A stretch of DNA of 15,253 nucleotides from the NCBI GenBank assembly GCA_002695185.1, contig NZOF01000008.1, positions 1 through 15,253 of the forward strand, in the 5' to 3' direction. Of the stretch, positions 7,811 through 15,132 are shown piece by piece. The position numbers and the translations under genes were made by a program. Source of the stretch: Erythrobacter sp. GTDB lineage: Bacteria > Pseudomonadota > Alphaproteobacteria > Sphingomonadales > Sphingomonadaceae. Below the pieces are notes generated by a model, which ran no database searches, had not been told where the DNA came from, and was given only the letters and a program-made list of their open reading frames with translations. Positions within the stretch are counted from its first letter, which is position 1. Each line of letters begins with the position of its first letter.

Positions 7811-7825
7811 GAACATTGCCAGAAC
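7811..7825 (-). promoter_or_regulatory. LexA box (SOS operator) of the SRAP-imuA-imuB-dnaE2 operon
   Basis: The plus strand reads GAAC-ATTGCCA-GAAC, which is a perfect GTTC-N7-GTTC on the coding strand, the LexA operator of alphaproteobacteria. It lies 32 bp before the SRAP start codon and no other start lies between. LexA bound here would block the promoter until DNA damage triggers its cleavage. I could not place -35/-10 boxes with confidence. Confidence 0.9.
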
Positions 7826-7870
7826 GGGAGAGGTGAGGGAAGCCTCGTGCCAGAGCGGCCTTTGCGCACA

Positions 7871-7996
7871 ACTAGGGAGCCGGGGCCAGCGACCGGCCCC
7901 GTTCACCACATATGCACAATTGTGCCCACCTCGGTGCAGGACAGACCGGGGCTTCCCGTGCGATGATCCCGGTGCAGGGAATCCCTGCCGCTTTTT
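7871..7996 (+). ncRNA. Candidate structured RNA in the gap before the SOS operon
   Basis: The gene-free stretch 7779-8083 holds a run of inverted repeats: CGGGGCC/GGCCCCG (7881-7887 with 7895-7901), the 12-bp palindrome GCACAATTGTGC (7914-7925), ACCGGG/CCCGGT (7945-7950 with 7968-7973), then GCAGGG-AAT-CCCTGC (7974-7988) followed by CGCTTTTT. The last hairpin plus T-run has the form of a plus-strand terminator although no plus-strand gene is present. This could be a small RNA, an operator-rich region or a prophage boundary. No promoter was recognised. Confidence 0.3.
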
Positions 7997-8014
7997 GAAA
8001 CCGTGAATCCGTGA

Positions 8015-8081
8015 GCCGGGCCGGGCATCGCGCTGCAGTCGAGGCGTCTGGCGCTTCCTGCATGGCAATGCCCGGCCCGGC
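8015..8081. repeat. Perfect 14-bp inverted repeat after the lysis genes
   Basis: GCCGGGCCGGGCAT (8015-8028) is the exact reverse complement of 8068-8081, with 39 bp between the arms. It begins 2 bp after the Rz1 TAA stop. In minus-strand RNA it would form a very stable stem closing a 39-nt loop, without a T-run directly after it. It may end or protect the late phage mRNA, or mark a junction. Confidence 0.6.
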
Positions 8082-8083
8082 CT

Positions 8084-8326
8084 TTACCTGCAGGCCCGTA
8101 CCTGATCGCGCAGGACGGCATAATCGCTTATCATCCCAACAAGCACCGCGTTTTCCGGCAGCGCCTCGACCTCGGCCGCGGCGCGGGTTTGCTCGGCGGG
8201 GCTGTATTCGACCACTGGCGGGCAGGGGGCACTGTCAGAACCTGCCGTCGCGCAGGCGCTCAGCGAGAGCATCGCGATCATGAGGGCGGCGGCTGGCGGC
8301 ATCGAGCATCTTGCGATGGATGGCAT
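8084..8326 (-). CDS. Rz1-like outer-membrane spanin lipoprotein
   Basis: 80 residues. A lipoprotein signal with the lipobox LSAC (lipidated Cys25) is followed by a short polar mature part with a proline pair (CPPVVEYSP). This is the form of Rz1, the outer-membrane half of the two-part spanin that fuses inner and outer membranes at the last step of lysis. Its first 92 bp overlap the Rz gene in another frame, the classic nested layout. The ATG at 8326 is preceded by GAGAG at good spacing; internal Met9 and Met16 are alternatives. It is the last gene of the lysis cassette and an inverted repeat follows at once. Confidence 0.8.
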   Translation of the reverse strand: MPSIARCSMPPAAALMIAMLSLSACATAGSDSAPCPPVVEYSPAEQTRAAAEVEALPENAVLVGMISDYAVLRDQVRACR

Positions 8327-8480
8327 GGTTTCTCTCTCTGGCTTTAAGGCGTTCGGCAGCGCGCCCGGCCTGTTCCCCGGCGCGGCGCAGGTTCAGCAGG
8401 AACAGCAGGATCGTCGCTGTTGCGAGGATCAGACCCAGCGCCTTGCGCGCCGGGCCGCGGGTGAGGAGCCAGTCGATCAT
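8235..8480 (-). CDS. Rz-like inner-membrane spanin
   Basis: 81 residues: one N-terminal membrane segment (about 13-30, LILATATILLFLL at its core), then an Arg/Ala/Glu-rich helical, probably coiled-coil, tail facing the periplasm. That is the form of an i-spanin, which bridges to the Rz1 lipoprotein across the periplasm. The start overlaps the stop of the M15 peptidase gene (ATGA), and the Rz1 gene begins inside it. Sequence similarity in this family is low, so the call rests on topology and position. A holin is less likely because there is only one membrane segment and a long charged tail. Confidence 0.75.
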   Translation of the reverse strand: MIDWLLTRGPARKALGLILATATILLFLLNLRRAGEQAGRAAERLKARERNHAIHRKMLDAASRRPHDRDALAERLRDGRF

Positions 8481-9145
8481 CGCCGCCCCCGTTTCCAGTC
8501 ATCGAGACGGGCATGGATCGTCACTGCAATGCCGGCCAGCGCCAGAGCGACGAAGATCCAGCGCAGGCCGTCGAGATAGGGCAGCAGCGGCAGGATCGCG
8601 TCCTGCGCCTCGGCCAGCGCCTGCTGCATCACCTCGACGCCGGCCGCGCCGATGGTGCCGATACCGGCCGCGCCGCTGCCTTTCAGGGTGCGGCTGTCGG
8701 CCAGATGCTCGCGGGCCGGGGGCTGGTCAGGCGCGAAGGGTGTCGCCCGCGCCGGGAAGGGCTCGCCCCAAGCGCGGGCAGGGCCGGTGTCGATATGGAT
8801 GAAGTTTGAGCGCGGATAGGTGCCGATGCCCTTGAACCCGGCCTTGCGGGCGGCGGCGATGAAACTGGCCGGATCGTGGTTCGCCATCGAGATGTCGAAG
8901 GCGGAGCCTTCAAGATGCTTCGAGGCCTTCGCGCCGCCGACCTTCCTGTTGTGCTCGGGGCTGCGATAGGCCGAATTCACGATCAGCGGCTTGCCGAGCG
9001 TCACGCGCAGTTCCTGCAGCCGGTTCAGCGCATCCTCGTTGACCAGCAGCTTGCCGGTGCCACGACAGGCGATCTCGGCGGGCGAGAAGTTCGGCCAGTG
9101 CCATGTGCGTTGAGGCACGTTCTTCCAGTTCTGGTAGAAGGTCAT
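8477..9145 (-). CDS. M15-family peptidoglycan peptidase, likely phage endolysin with C-terminal anchor
   Basis: 222 residues. The M15 (zinc D-Ala-D-Ala carboxypeptidase/VanY-like) signature is complete: SAYRSPEHN (58-66), SKHLEGSAFDIS with ligands His77 and Asp84, and FIHID with His117. It should cut peptide cross-links or stems of the cell wall at lysis. A Pro/Ala/Gly-rich linker (about 128-170) leads to one membrane segment (about 196-211) and a basic end (DDWKRGRR). There is no N-terminal signal, so the tail may anchor the enzyme in the inner membrane. TTGGAGAG precedes the ATG. The gene lies directly behind an intrinsic terminator and is coupled to Rz, so it is the entry to the lysis cassette. 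Confidence 0.88.
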   Translation of the reverse strand: MTFYQNWKNVPQRTWHWPNFSPAEIACRGTGKLLVNEDALNRLQELRVTLGKPLIVNSAYRSPEHNRKVGGAKASKHLEGSAFDISMANHDPASFIAAARKAGFKGIGTYPRSNFIHIDTGPARAWGEPFPARATPFAPDQPPAREHLADSRTLKGSGAAGIGTIGAAGVEVMQQALAEAQDAILPLLPYLDGLRWIFVALALAGIAVTIHARLDDWKRGRR

Positions 9146-9160
9146 GCGGTCTCTCCAAAT

Positions 9161-9185
9161 GAAAAACCCCGCGCGCTGGCGGGGT
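9161..9185 (-). terminator. Intrinsic terminator directly before the endolysin gene
   Basis: The minus strand reads ACCCCGC, a 6-nt loop, GCGGGGT (arms 9179-9185 and 9166-9172) and then a run of T (9162-9166, the first one shared with the stem). The endolysin start codon is only 15 bp further on, with its ribosome site in between. The element would end or attenuate the tail-gene transcript before the lysis genes. Confidence 0.85.
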
Positions 9186-9211
9186 GGGTGGACGGTCGGA
9201 TTGGGCGTCGG

Positions 9212-9451
9212 TCAGTCGCGGGCGGGCCCGCTGCGTTCCAGCAGGCGTTTGATGTCGGCGCGCATCTCGCGCAGCATCTCGTTCTGTTCCTTGCGGGTTT
9301 CCGAGATCGCCTTGCGGTCGGCGTCGAGCTGCTTTTCCAGCCTTGCGATCTCGCGCAGGGCGGTTTTGCTGCTGCCCTCAAGCCGCACGAGCCAAATGCC
9401 AAGGCCGGTTGCCGCCATGATCGCGCCCCACCATTCGCGGATGCTGTCCAT
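9212..9451 (-). CDS. Small membrane protein with coiled-coil tail
   Basis: 79 residues from the preferred start at 9451, which has GGGAGA 7-8 nt upstream. A start at 9466 would add five residues but has no ribosome site. One membrane segment (about 8-23, IMAATGLGIWLVRL) is followed by a long charged heptad-like helix (about 30-72). It lies between the last tail gene and the endolysin, and a terminator follows it. I do not recognise a family. A holin or pinholin-like partner of the endolysin is possible from position, but the long coil would be atypical. A tail-tip or envelope-associated phage protein is the other option. Confidence 0.75.
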   Translation of the reverse strand: MDSIREWWGAIMAATGLGIWLVRLEGSSKTALREIARLEKQLDADRKAISETRKEQNEMLREMRADIKRLLERSGPARD

Positions 9452-9470
9452 GAGGTTCTCTCCCATGGGT

Positions 9471-10214
9471 TCAGTCCGGCGCGGCGCAGGTCAGGTAATG
9501 GATGGCAATGCGCACCGCGCCGCCGGCGAAGCTGCCGCCATTGGCGGTGAGGCGCACGGGCGTGTCGGCATAGAAGGCGGTCGGGCCGATGACGCCGATA
9601 TTGCTGCTGCCCACGGCGACGCCAAGCGCGCCACCGAACTTCGAGGGCTCGCCGTTGACGCCGCAGTCGAAGGAGCTGGCCCCCAGCACCGCGGTCACGG
9701 TTCGTGCGGAGACGCCGAGCACGATGGCGCGGTTGGGGATCTGGATGGTCGAGTCCCGGCTGGCCCCGGAAAGGCCGGAGAGGGTTTCCTCGAGCACCGC
9801 CATGCCGGTGGTCGCGCCGTTTGCCTCCCGCGCCACGGCGACCGAGGCTGCCTGCGCGATGAAGCCCAGGGCATCTACAACCGGGATCCACGCCGATCCG
9901 GTCCAGACGATGGCCTGCGCCTCGTCCTCGATCCAGGCCATCCAGCCGGGGCTGGGCGGGATCCGCATCCAGGCGCCGTCGATCCAGTAGGCGATGCTGC
10001 CTTCCCAGCCTGACCATGCACCTGTTGCGCCGCTGGCCGGGATATAGCGGTCGCCTTCGGCGGGGCTGGCCGGCGGGTCCGTCAGGTCGCGATCGAGGAT
10101 CGCCAGCTGGACGATGCCGTCGAGCATGCGCAGGGCCTCGTTCATGGTGACGTGCTTTTGCGCCTGCGCTGCCATGATGAAAGGCAGCGCCAGATGCGCT
10201 GTGGTCTCGGACAT
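9471..10214 (-). CDS. DUF2793 phage tail protein
   Basis: 247 residues. The N-terminal part (about 1-110) has the DUF2793 signature: LPFIMAAQAQKHVTMNEAL near the start and the DRYIPA / GAWSGWEGSIAYW / WMRIPP / WIEDEAQAIVWTG repeats of aromatic turns. The C-terminal half (about 115-247) is Gly/Ala/Thr-rich and beta-like, as in tail fibres and tip proteins. The ATG at 10214 begins the conserved sequence and has GGAG at good spacing; an in-frame start at 10310 would run into the gp15-like gene and is less likely. It follows that gene after 13 bp. DUF2793 proteins commonly sit beside GTA-like tail genes in Rhodobacterales. Binding to the cell surface is plausible but not shown. Confidence 0.88.
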   Translation of the reverse strand: MSETTAHLALPFIMAAQAQKHVTMNEALRMLDGIVQLAILDRDLTDPPASPAEGDRYIPASGATGAWSGWEGSIAYWIDGAWMRIPPSPGWMAWIEDEAQAIVWTGSAWIPVVDALGFIAQAASVAVAREANGATTGMAVLEETLSGLSGASRDSTIQIPNRAIVLGVSARTVTAVLGASSFDCGVNGEPSKFGGALGVAVGSSNIGVIGPTAFYADTPVRLTANGGSFAGGAVRIAIHYLTCAAPD

Positions 10215-10227
10215 TACGGTCTCCTGA

Positions 10228-13200
10228 TCAGAACCAGAGGGTGGTGATGGGCGCCGCCCCGGCACCGAACGCCTGCCCGATCTGGGCAATGCGGATATCG
10301 AGGGACGCACCGGGGGCGAGCGGCGCGCCCCAATCAGCGCTTTGCTGCGCCGCGGTGTAGACCACGCTGGCGGTCGCAGTCGTCAAGGATCTCTTGACGG
10401 TTGCGCCGTCGAGGATCTCGACCCGCCAGGACTCGCCAGCCTCGGACATCGGGATCTCGACCGCGTTCCAGCTGTCGGCGGCGAGCGAGCGGTCGCGACG
10501 GATCCAGCGGATGGTCAGATCGCCCGGAACCCGCGCGCGCCGCCAGGGCTGCTCGACATGCACGGGCGCGAAGGGCCGCAGCCCGATGCCGCGCGGTGTG
10601 AAGGCCAGTGCGGCGAAGCTGTCATCGCTGACCGGACGGCTGGCCGGGCCGATGCGCCAGTTCCACGGCAGGCCAAGTTCGGCCTCCGAGACCGCCAGCG
10701 GGGCGAGCGTGGCGTCCAGCACGACCACGAGGGCGCCTGCCGGGACCATCGGGGCCATGTCGGCATCAGAGCCACGCTGACCGCGCAAAAGGCGGGACAG
10801 CCGGTATCGCCCCGGCGCCAGCAGCTCGGCATTGCCGAATTGCAGGATCTCCCAGCCGCCGCCCGGCTGCTCGACCGCGATGCTGTTCTCACCGCCGAAC
10901 AAACGCAGATCGGTGACGTTCTCAAGCTGGCCGCCCATCATCTCGACATGGACAGCGTTGCCGTAATCGAAACGCGAGACCGGGCCGGAAAAAAGATCGG
11001 CGGTCAGAACGCCGATGCGTGCGCGGGTGGTGAAACTGGTCAGCAGATCGAAGCCCGACAGTTCCGGGCTGCGCCAGACCGCCATCGTGCCGGGCCAGGG
11101 GGTAACATGAACTGCTGCCAGCGGATGGTGCGCGACATGCGCCTCGGTCAGTTGCGGCAGATCGAGGATCACCGCCAGCGGTGCGCCGAACGCGACTGGC
11201 TGGGTGAGCGAAGCGGCGCGTGGGTTGCCGGGCGGCAGATCATAGGCGTCCCGGTCCTGGCGGATGGCTTCAATGCTGCGCGCCCCGGCGTCCGAGGTCG
11301 AGAGGATTCGCAGTTCCGCGCGCCGGCCATCGTGATCGAGCGCGATCACGTCGCCGGGATCCAGCGCCAGCCGGGAGGGTGGCAGCCGGAACGCGGCGGT
11401 TTCGCGTCCCACCCATGCCTCCATCAGTGCGCGGCGGCAGCGGCGGTCAGCTTCATCGGGCGGCACCGCGACGGCGAAGCTGTCCGAGGCGACGCGCGTG
11501 GCGTCCACCGTGATGCGCCGCGCCTCGACGGTGATGGCGTCATAATCCTCATCCGCACGCGCGACCTGCCATTTCAGCGCCTGAGGCAGTTCCGTCTCCT
11601 GGCCGCGCGTCAGTTCCATCACCTCGCCTGAACCGCTGGACACCATCTCGTCGGGGGCGATTGTGGCGACCGGGCGGCTGCCGCGCATGACGAACCTGAT
11701 CCGGCCCTCACTCTCGACCGCATCGAAGCCGAAATGCCGCGCCAGCATGGTGATCGAGGTCCGCGGCGATTCCAGCGCGGAAATCACATAGCCATCCACC
11801 GCGCCCGTCAGACCCGAGACGTCGATCCATGCTTCCGGCAACCCGGCACGCAAGCAGAGATGGCGCACCAGCGCCGCCAGAGAGACCGCGCCCAGCCGAC
11901 CGGTCAGCCAATGCCCGAGGCGCCAGTTGCCGCCGTCTGACCAGGTCTCCGACAGTTCGGGGAAGAACGGATAGGGCCGCGCATCCCAGGTCCATGCGGC
12001 GCTGTTGGCGATATCGACCATCGGCGCGGCATAGACCGCCGAGACCGGGTTCATCGCCGGTTCGCGCCAGTGCAGCCAGGTCGCTTCGAGATAGGCCCGC
12101 TGGATGGCGTCGTCGCGCCAGCCGCGCGAAAAATACGGGACAAACGATTCCGAGGATTTCGGGTCGTAGAACACATTCGGCTGGTTGGTGCCGCGGTCCA
12201 CGGCAGGGCAGCCGAGTTCGGTGAACCAGATCGGCTTTGACTGCGGGATCCATGCGGTCGGCGATCCGCTCTCGACCCCGCCCGGCCGGTTGAAGTGCGG
12301 GTTCGACCACCAGCCGTGCAGATCCTTGTAACGAAACACCCAGGGCTTCCCGGCGACACCATCGGTAACCGGTGTCCGGGTCTGCGCGATCCGGTCGGCC
12401 TCGCTGGCATAGAACCACTCAAACCCCTCGCCGCCAGCGATGTTGCTCTGCAGATAGGCGCGGTCATGGATCGACGGCCACGCCAGCGCGTCGAGATGAT
12501 CCCAGCCGTCGCGCCAGTCGGAAAGCGGCATGTAATTGTCGATGCCGACGAAATCGACATTGCCATCCGACCAGAGCGGATCGAGGTGAAAGAACACATC
12601 GCCGCTGCCGTCCTGCGGGTGGTGCCCGAAATATTCCGACCAGTCGGCGGCATAGCTGATCTTTGTGGCGGGACCGAGGATCGCGCGCACGTCCGCTGCC
12701 AGCGTGCGAAGTTCCTCCACGGCGGGATAGGTCGGCAGCGCATCGGTGAAATGGATCCCGTAGAACCGGAAAGACGAGTCCGGGCCACCTTCCTCGATGT
12801 CGATGCGGATGGCGCGGATCTCTGGCGCGTCCTTCCATGCGGTGCCGCCACTTTGGAGGTCCCACATGTCGACCACGGCGCGCGTCCTGATCCCGACGGG
12901 AGCATCCCCGAACCGCGCCTGCCGAGCGAGCGACAGGGCGAGAGCGTCCGTCGAGAACAGGATCCGCCCCAACCATGTGCCGGTTGTCCGTGCCGTGATG
13001 CGCTCGAAGTCGATGATCATGTAGCGGACCTTGCGCCCGTCCATATTGATGGCCGCATTGTGTTGCAGGCGCGGATTCGCGTTGTTGGGCGTGAGCGTCA
13101 GCGCGCCGCCGGAAACCCCGCCGGTCGCGTGGTAAAGCGACCAGCCGCCGAGGCTGCTGTCGAAAACCCAGCTTCGGCCAGACGCAGACGCCCGGATCTG

Positions 13201-14667
13201 GGTCAGCCCGCGCATTTCCGAGCCGATCAGGAAGGCATCGACGCCGCCGGCCGCCGCGCAGAGATGGGCGTAATGCAGGATCATGCGCCGGAAGCCCCAA
13301 TCGGCGCCGCCGGTCCAGATCACGCTGTCGCCCGATACGGCGAAATCCGAGGGTTGAGCGTTGCCGAAGAAGGCCGCAACCTGCGCGGTGGCCGCCGCAG
13401 TCTTGTCCACGGTCCCAGCAAATCTGGCGGCTGGCGAACAGGTGATCCGGCCACGCCAGGGCAGCACCGGCTGGCCGATGCTGGCGGCATTGTCGGAATA
13501 GGGGTCTGGCAGGGTGTTGCCGGCCGGGATATCCATCATCAGGAACGGATAGAAGGTCACTTTCAGCCCGCGCGCCTTCATCTCGCGGATGGCCTGCATC
13601 ACCGAGAAATCCGCCGGCGTGCCGCCATAGACCGGGCGACCCTGATCGTCCTGACTGACCACCAGCGCCTGCGACCGGGTGACGCCGTTCACGCGCCATT
13701 CCGGTACCGTCGTTTTTTCTGCGATCTCGACCTTGGGCCGGATGCTGCAATTGCCGGCGCGCAGATCGTCGCCGAACCACGAGACCACCAGTGATGCGCC
13801 GGTGATCGCAGGCACCATCGCCTCGATCCGGTCCAGCGAGACCAGCATGTCGGGCGTCTCCGGCAGTGCATGGACATTTTCCGCGACAGTCGTGCCGCCG
13901 ACGATCTGGCCCCCCGATCCCCAGCCTGAACGCCCGCCCGCGGTCCTGCGCACGATCTCGGTCGCATAGGCCCATTCGCCCGAGGCCGGAATGATGGTCA
14001 CCGCCTCGACCAGACCTTCGGCAGTGTCGGCATCCGCCAGCGGGCGAAACACCTCGAAGGAAAGCTGCGGCAGGCGGTTGCCGAAATCGGTCAGCAGCAG
14101 ATCCTCGAACACCACATAGGCGGTGCCGCGATAGGCTGGCGTGTTCGCCGCCCCCATCTTCGCGGCAATGAACGGGTCCGCGGTCTGCGTCTCGTCGCCG
14201 GGAAACCAGCGCAGGGTGATCGCCGAGGTATCGAGCGGCTTGCCATCCGCCCAGATGCGCCCGATGCTGGTAATCGGGCCTTCGCACAGCGCCACCGCAA
14301 AGGAAGCGTAATAGCTGTATTCGGTGCTGGTGACCTTCGGCCCGCCACCCTTGCCACCACCCTGCCGGCGGGTGTTCACCTCTTCGCGAAAATCGGTGGC
14401 CCAGATGATATTGCCGCCGATGCGCATCCGGCCATAGAGGCGCGGGATCACCACGCCTTCGGTTGCCGAGGTGACGCGCAGGCTGTCCATGCGCGCGCCC
14501 TCGATGCGCTGGCCCGGCAGCATCGAGGAGACGATCCAGCTATCGACCATCGAGCCGATGCCGGAGCCGATCATGCCGCCGATGGTGGCGCCGGAAAGGC
14601 CGAGGATCGCGCCGCCAAAGCCGCCGCCGATGGCGGTGCCGACCGCGCCGAGAACAATTGTCGCCAT
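10228..14667 (-). CDS. GTA gp15-like tail/host-specificity megaprotein with TIM barrel
   Basis: 1479 residues. A Gly-rich hydrophobic N-terminus (1-50) leads into a tail-hub part (about 60-210). The GTA TIM-barrel-like domain spans roughly 310-890 (SYAADWSEYFGHHP, VDFVGIDNYMPLSDWRDG, WFTELGCP with Glu817 as the glycosidase-like acid). A phage tail domain (about 940-1110) and a beta-rich C-terminal part follow. In the GTA this protein forms the tail tip, binds the host surface and may cut envelope sugars. It is longer than my memory of the Rhodobacter protein (about 1300 residues). The excess is mostly a block at 493-645 that splits the barrel between GSEMRGLTQIR and YPAVEELRTLA. The gene starts 3 bp after the gp14-like stop, in the usual GTA order. 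Confidence 0.93.
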   Translation of the reverse strand: MATIVLGAVGTAIGGGFGGAILGLSGATIGGMIGSGIGSMVDSWIVSSMLPGQRIEGARMDSLRVTSATEGVVIPRLYGRMRIGGNIIWATDFREEVNTRRQGGGKGGGPKVTSTEYSYYASFAVALCEGPITSIGRIWADGKPLDTSAITLRWFPGDETQTADPFIAAKMGAANTPAYRGTAYVVFEDLLLTDFGNRLPQLSFEVFRPLADADTAEGLVEAVTIIPASGEWAYATEIVRRTAGGRSGWGSGGQIVGGTTVAENVHALPETPDMLVSLDRIEAMVPAITGASLVVSWFGDDLRAGNCSIRPKVEIAEKTTVPEWRVNGVTRSQALVVSQDDQGRPVYGGTPADFSVMQAIREMKARGLKVTFYPFLMMDIPAGNTLPDPYSDNAASIGQPVLPWRGRITCSPAARFAGTVDKTAAATAQVAAFFGNAQPSDFAVSGDSVIWTGGADWGFRRMILHYAHLCAAAGGVDAFLIGSEMRGLTQIRASASGRSWVFDSSLGGWSLYHATGGVSGGALTLTPNNANPRLQHNAAINMDGRKVRYMIIDFERITARTTGTWLGRILFSTDALALSLARQARFGDAPVGIRTRAVVDMWDLQSGGTAWKDAPEIRAIRIDIEEGGPDSSFRFYGIHFTDALPTYPAVEELRTLAADVRAILGPATKISYAADWSEYFGHHPQDGSGDVFFHLDPLWSDGNVDFVGIDNYMPLSDWRDGWDHLDALAWPSIHDRAYLQSNIAGGEGFEWFYASEADRIAQTRTPVTDGVAGKPWVFRYKDLHGWWSNPHFNRPGGVESGSPTAWIPQSKPIWFTELGCPAVDRGTNQPNVFYDPKSSESFVPYFSRGWRDDAIQRAYLEATWLHWREPAMNPVSAVYAAPMVDIANSAAWTWDARPYPFFPELSETWSDGGNWRLGHWLTGRLGAVSLAALVRHLCLRAGLPEAWIDVSGLTGAVDGYVISALESPRTSITMLARHFGFDAVESEGRIRFVMRGSRPVATIAPDEMVSSGSGEVMELTRGQETELPQALKWQVARADEDYDAITVEARRITVDATRVASDSFAVAVPPDEADRRCRRALMEAWVGRETAAFRLPPSRLALDPGDVIALDHDGRRAELRILSTSDAGARSIEAIRQDRDAYDLPPGNPRAASLTQPVAFGAPLAVILDLPQLTEAHVAHHPLAAVHVTPWPGTMAVWRSPELSGFDLLTSFTTRARIGVLTADLFSGPVSRFDYGNAVHVEMMGGQLENVTDLRLFGGENSIAVEQPGGGWEILQFGNAELLAPGRYRLSRLLRGQRGSDADMAPMVPAGALVVVLDATLAPLAVSEAELGLPWNWRIGPASRPVSDDSFAALAFTPRGIGLRPFAPVHVEQPWRRARVPGDLTIRWIRRDRSLAADSWNAVEIPMSEAGESWRVEILDGATVKRSLTTATASVVYTAAQQSADWGAPLAPGASLDIRIAQIGQAFGAGAAPITTLWF
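12730..13191 (-). other. Extra domain inserted in the TIM barrel of the gp15-like protein
   Basis: Residues about 493-645 of the gp15-like protein. Conserved barrel sequence stops at GLTQIR and resumes at YPAVEELRTLAADVR, which in ordinary GTA-type proteins are separated by only a few residues (from memory). The block is aromatic and beta-rich, opening with RSWVFDSSLGGWSLYH and closing with SFRFYGIHFTD, and has only one cysteine-free segment type throughout. This pattern suggests a jelly-roll or carbohydrate-binding-like sandwich. Its base composition is like its surroundings, so it is not obviously recent. Confidence 0.6.
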
Positions 14668-14670
14668 GAA

Positions 14671-15132
14671 TCAGGTCTTCTTCTTGCGCCGGCAGGGTGC
14701 CGGGCGCGGGAACAGGAAGGCGAAGGCAATGCGCCGCCGCCAGGCATTGGTCAGCGGTTCCTCGATCACCCCGAGCCGCTCATAGCTGTGGATGAAGCTG
14801 TCCGGGCCGGTGAGGATGCCGACATGCTTGACGATGGCGCCCGCCCGCATGCGGAACAGCACCGCCGCGCCGGCACCGGCCGTCTCGGGGTCGATGCGGA
14901 TCATCACCCGCGCGGCGCTGTCGGCCAGAACCTCGCGGCTGCCGATCTCGCCCCAATCGCGGCTGTAAGGCGGCACCGGCAGCGTTTCGCTTCCGACCAC
15001 CTCCCGCCAGACGCCGCGCGCCAGCCCGAGGCAGTCGCAGCCAACGCCCTTCACGCTGGCCTGGTCGTGATAGGGCGTGCCCAGCCAGCCGCGCGCGGCA
15101 GCCACGACCTTTTTCGGATCGGCTGGCGTCAC
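14671..15132 (-). CDS. GTA gp14-like NlpC/P60 phage cell-wall peptidase
   Basis: 153 residues. An NlpC/P60 cysteine peptidase: Cys34 in VGCDCLGL, His103 in KHVGIL and His115 in FIHSYE form the triad, and the N-terminal ARGWLGTPYHDQ is typical of the phage version. In GTA-like particles it sits in the tail tip and opens peptidoglycan so that DNA can enter. The start is GTG at 15132, overlapping the stop of the gp13-like gene (GTGA). The C-terminus ends in a basic CRRKKKT tail. The order gp13-gp14-gp15 is conserved in GTA-type tail modules. Confidence 0.93.
   Translation of the reverse strand: MTPADPKKVVAAARGWLGTPYHDQASVKGVGCDCLGLARGVWREVVGSETLPVPPYSRDWGEIGSREVLADSAARVMIRIDPETAGAGAAVLFRMRAGAIVKHVGILTGPDSFIHSYERLGVIEEPLTNAWRRRIAFAFLFPRPAPCRRKKKT

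Noticed and set aside
7779..8083. Prophage attachment repeat matching the tRNA-fMet 3' end
   Set aside because: I looked for the tRNA 3' sequence in this gap and found no copy, so no att pair can be claimed from the window.
10215..10310. Upstream start of the DUF2793 gene at 10310
   Set aside because: The extra 32 residues are low-complexity and lie within the gp15-like gene. The ATG at 10214 has GGAG and begins the conserved sequence.
12295..13794. 499-codon plus-strand open frame opposite the gp15-like gene
   Set aside because: It is an antisense shadow of the tail protein, without a recognisable domain or a good ribosome site.
12464..14287. 607-codon minus-strand open frame inside the gp15-like gene
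   Set aside because: It is Arg/Gly-rich low-complexity sequence in a shifted frame. The 1479-codon frame carries clear conserved domains.
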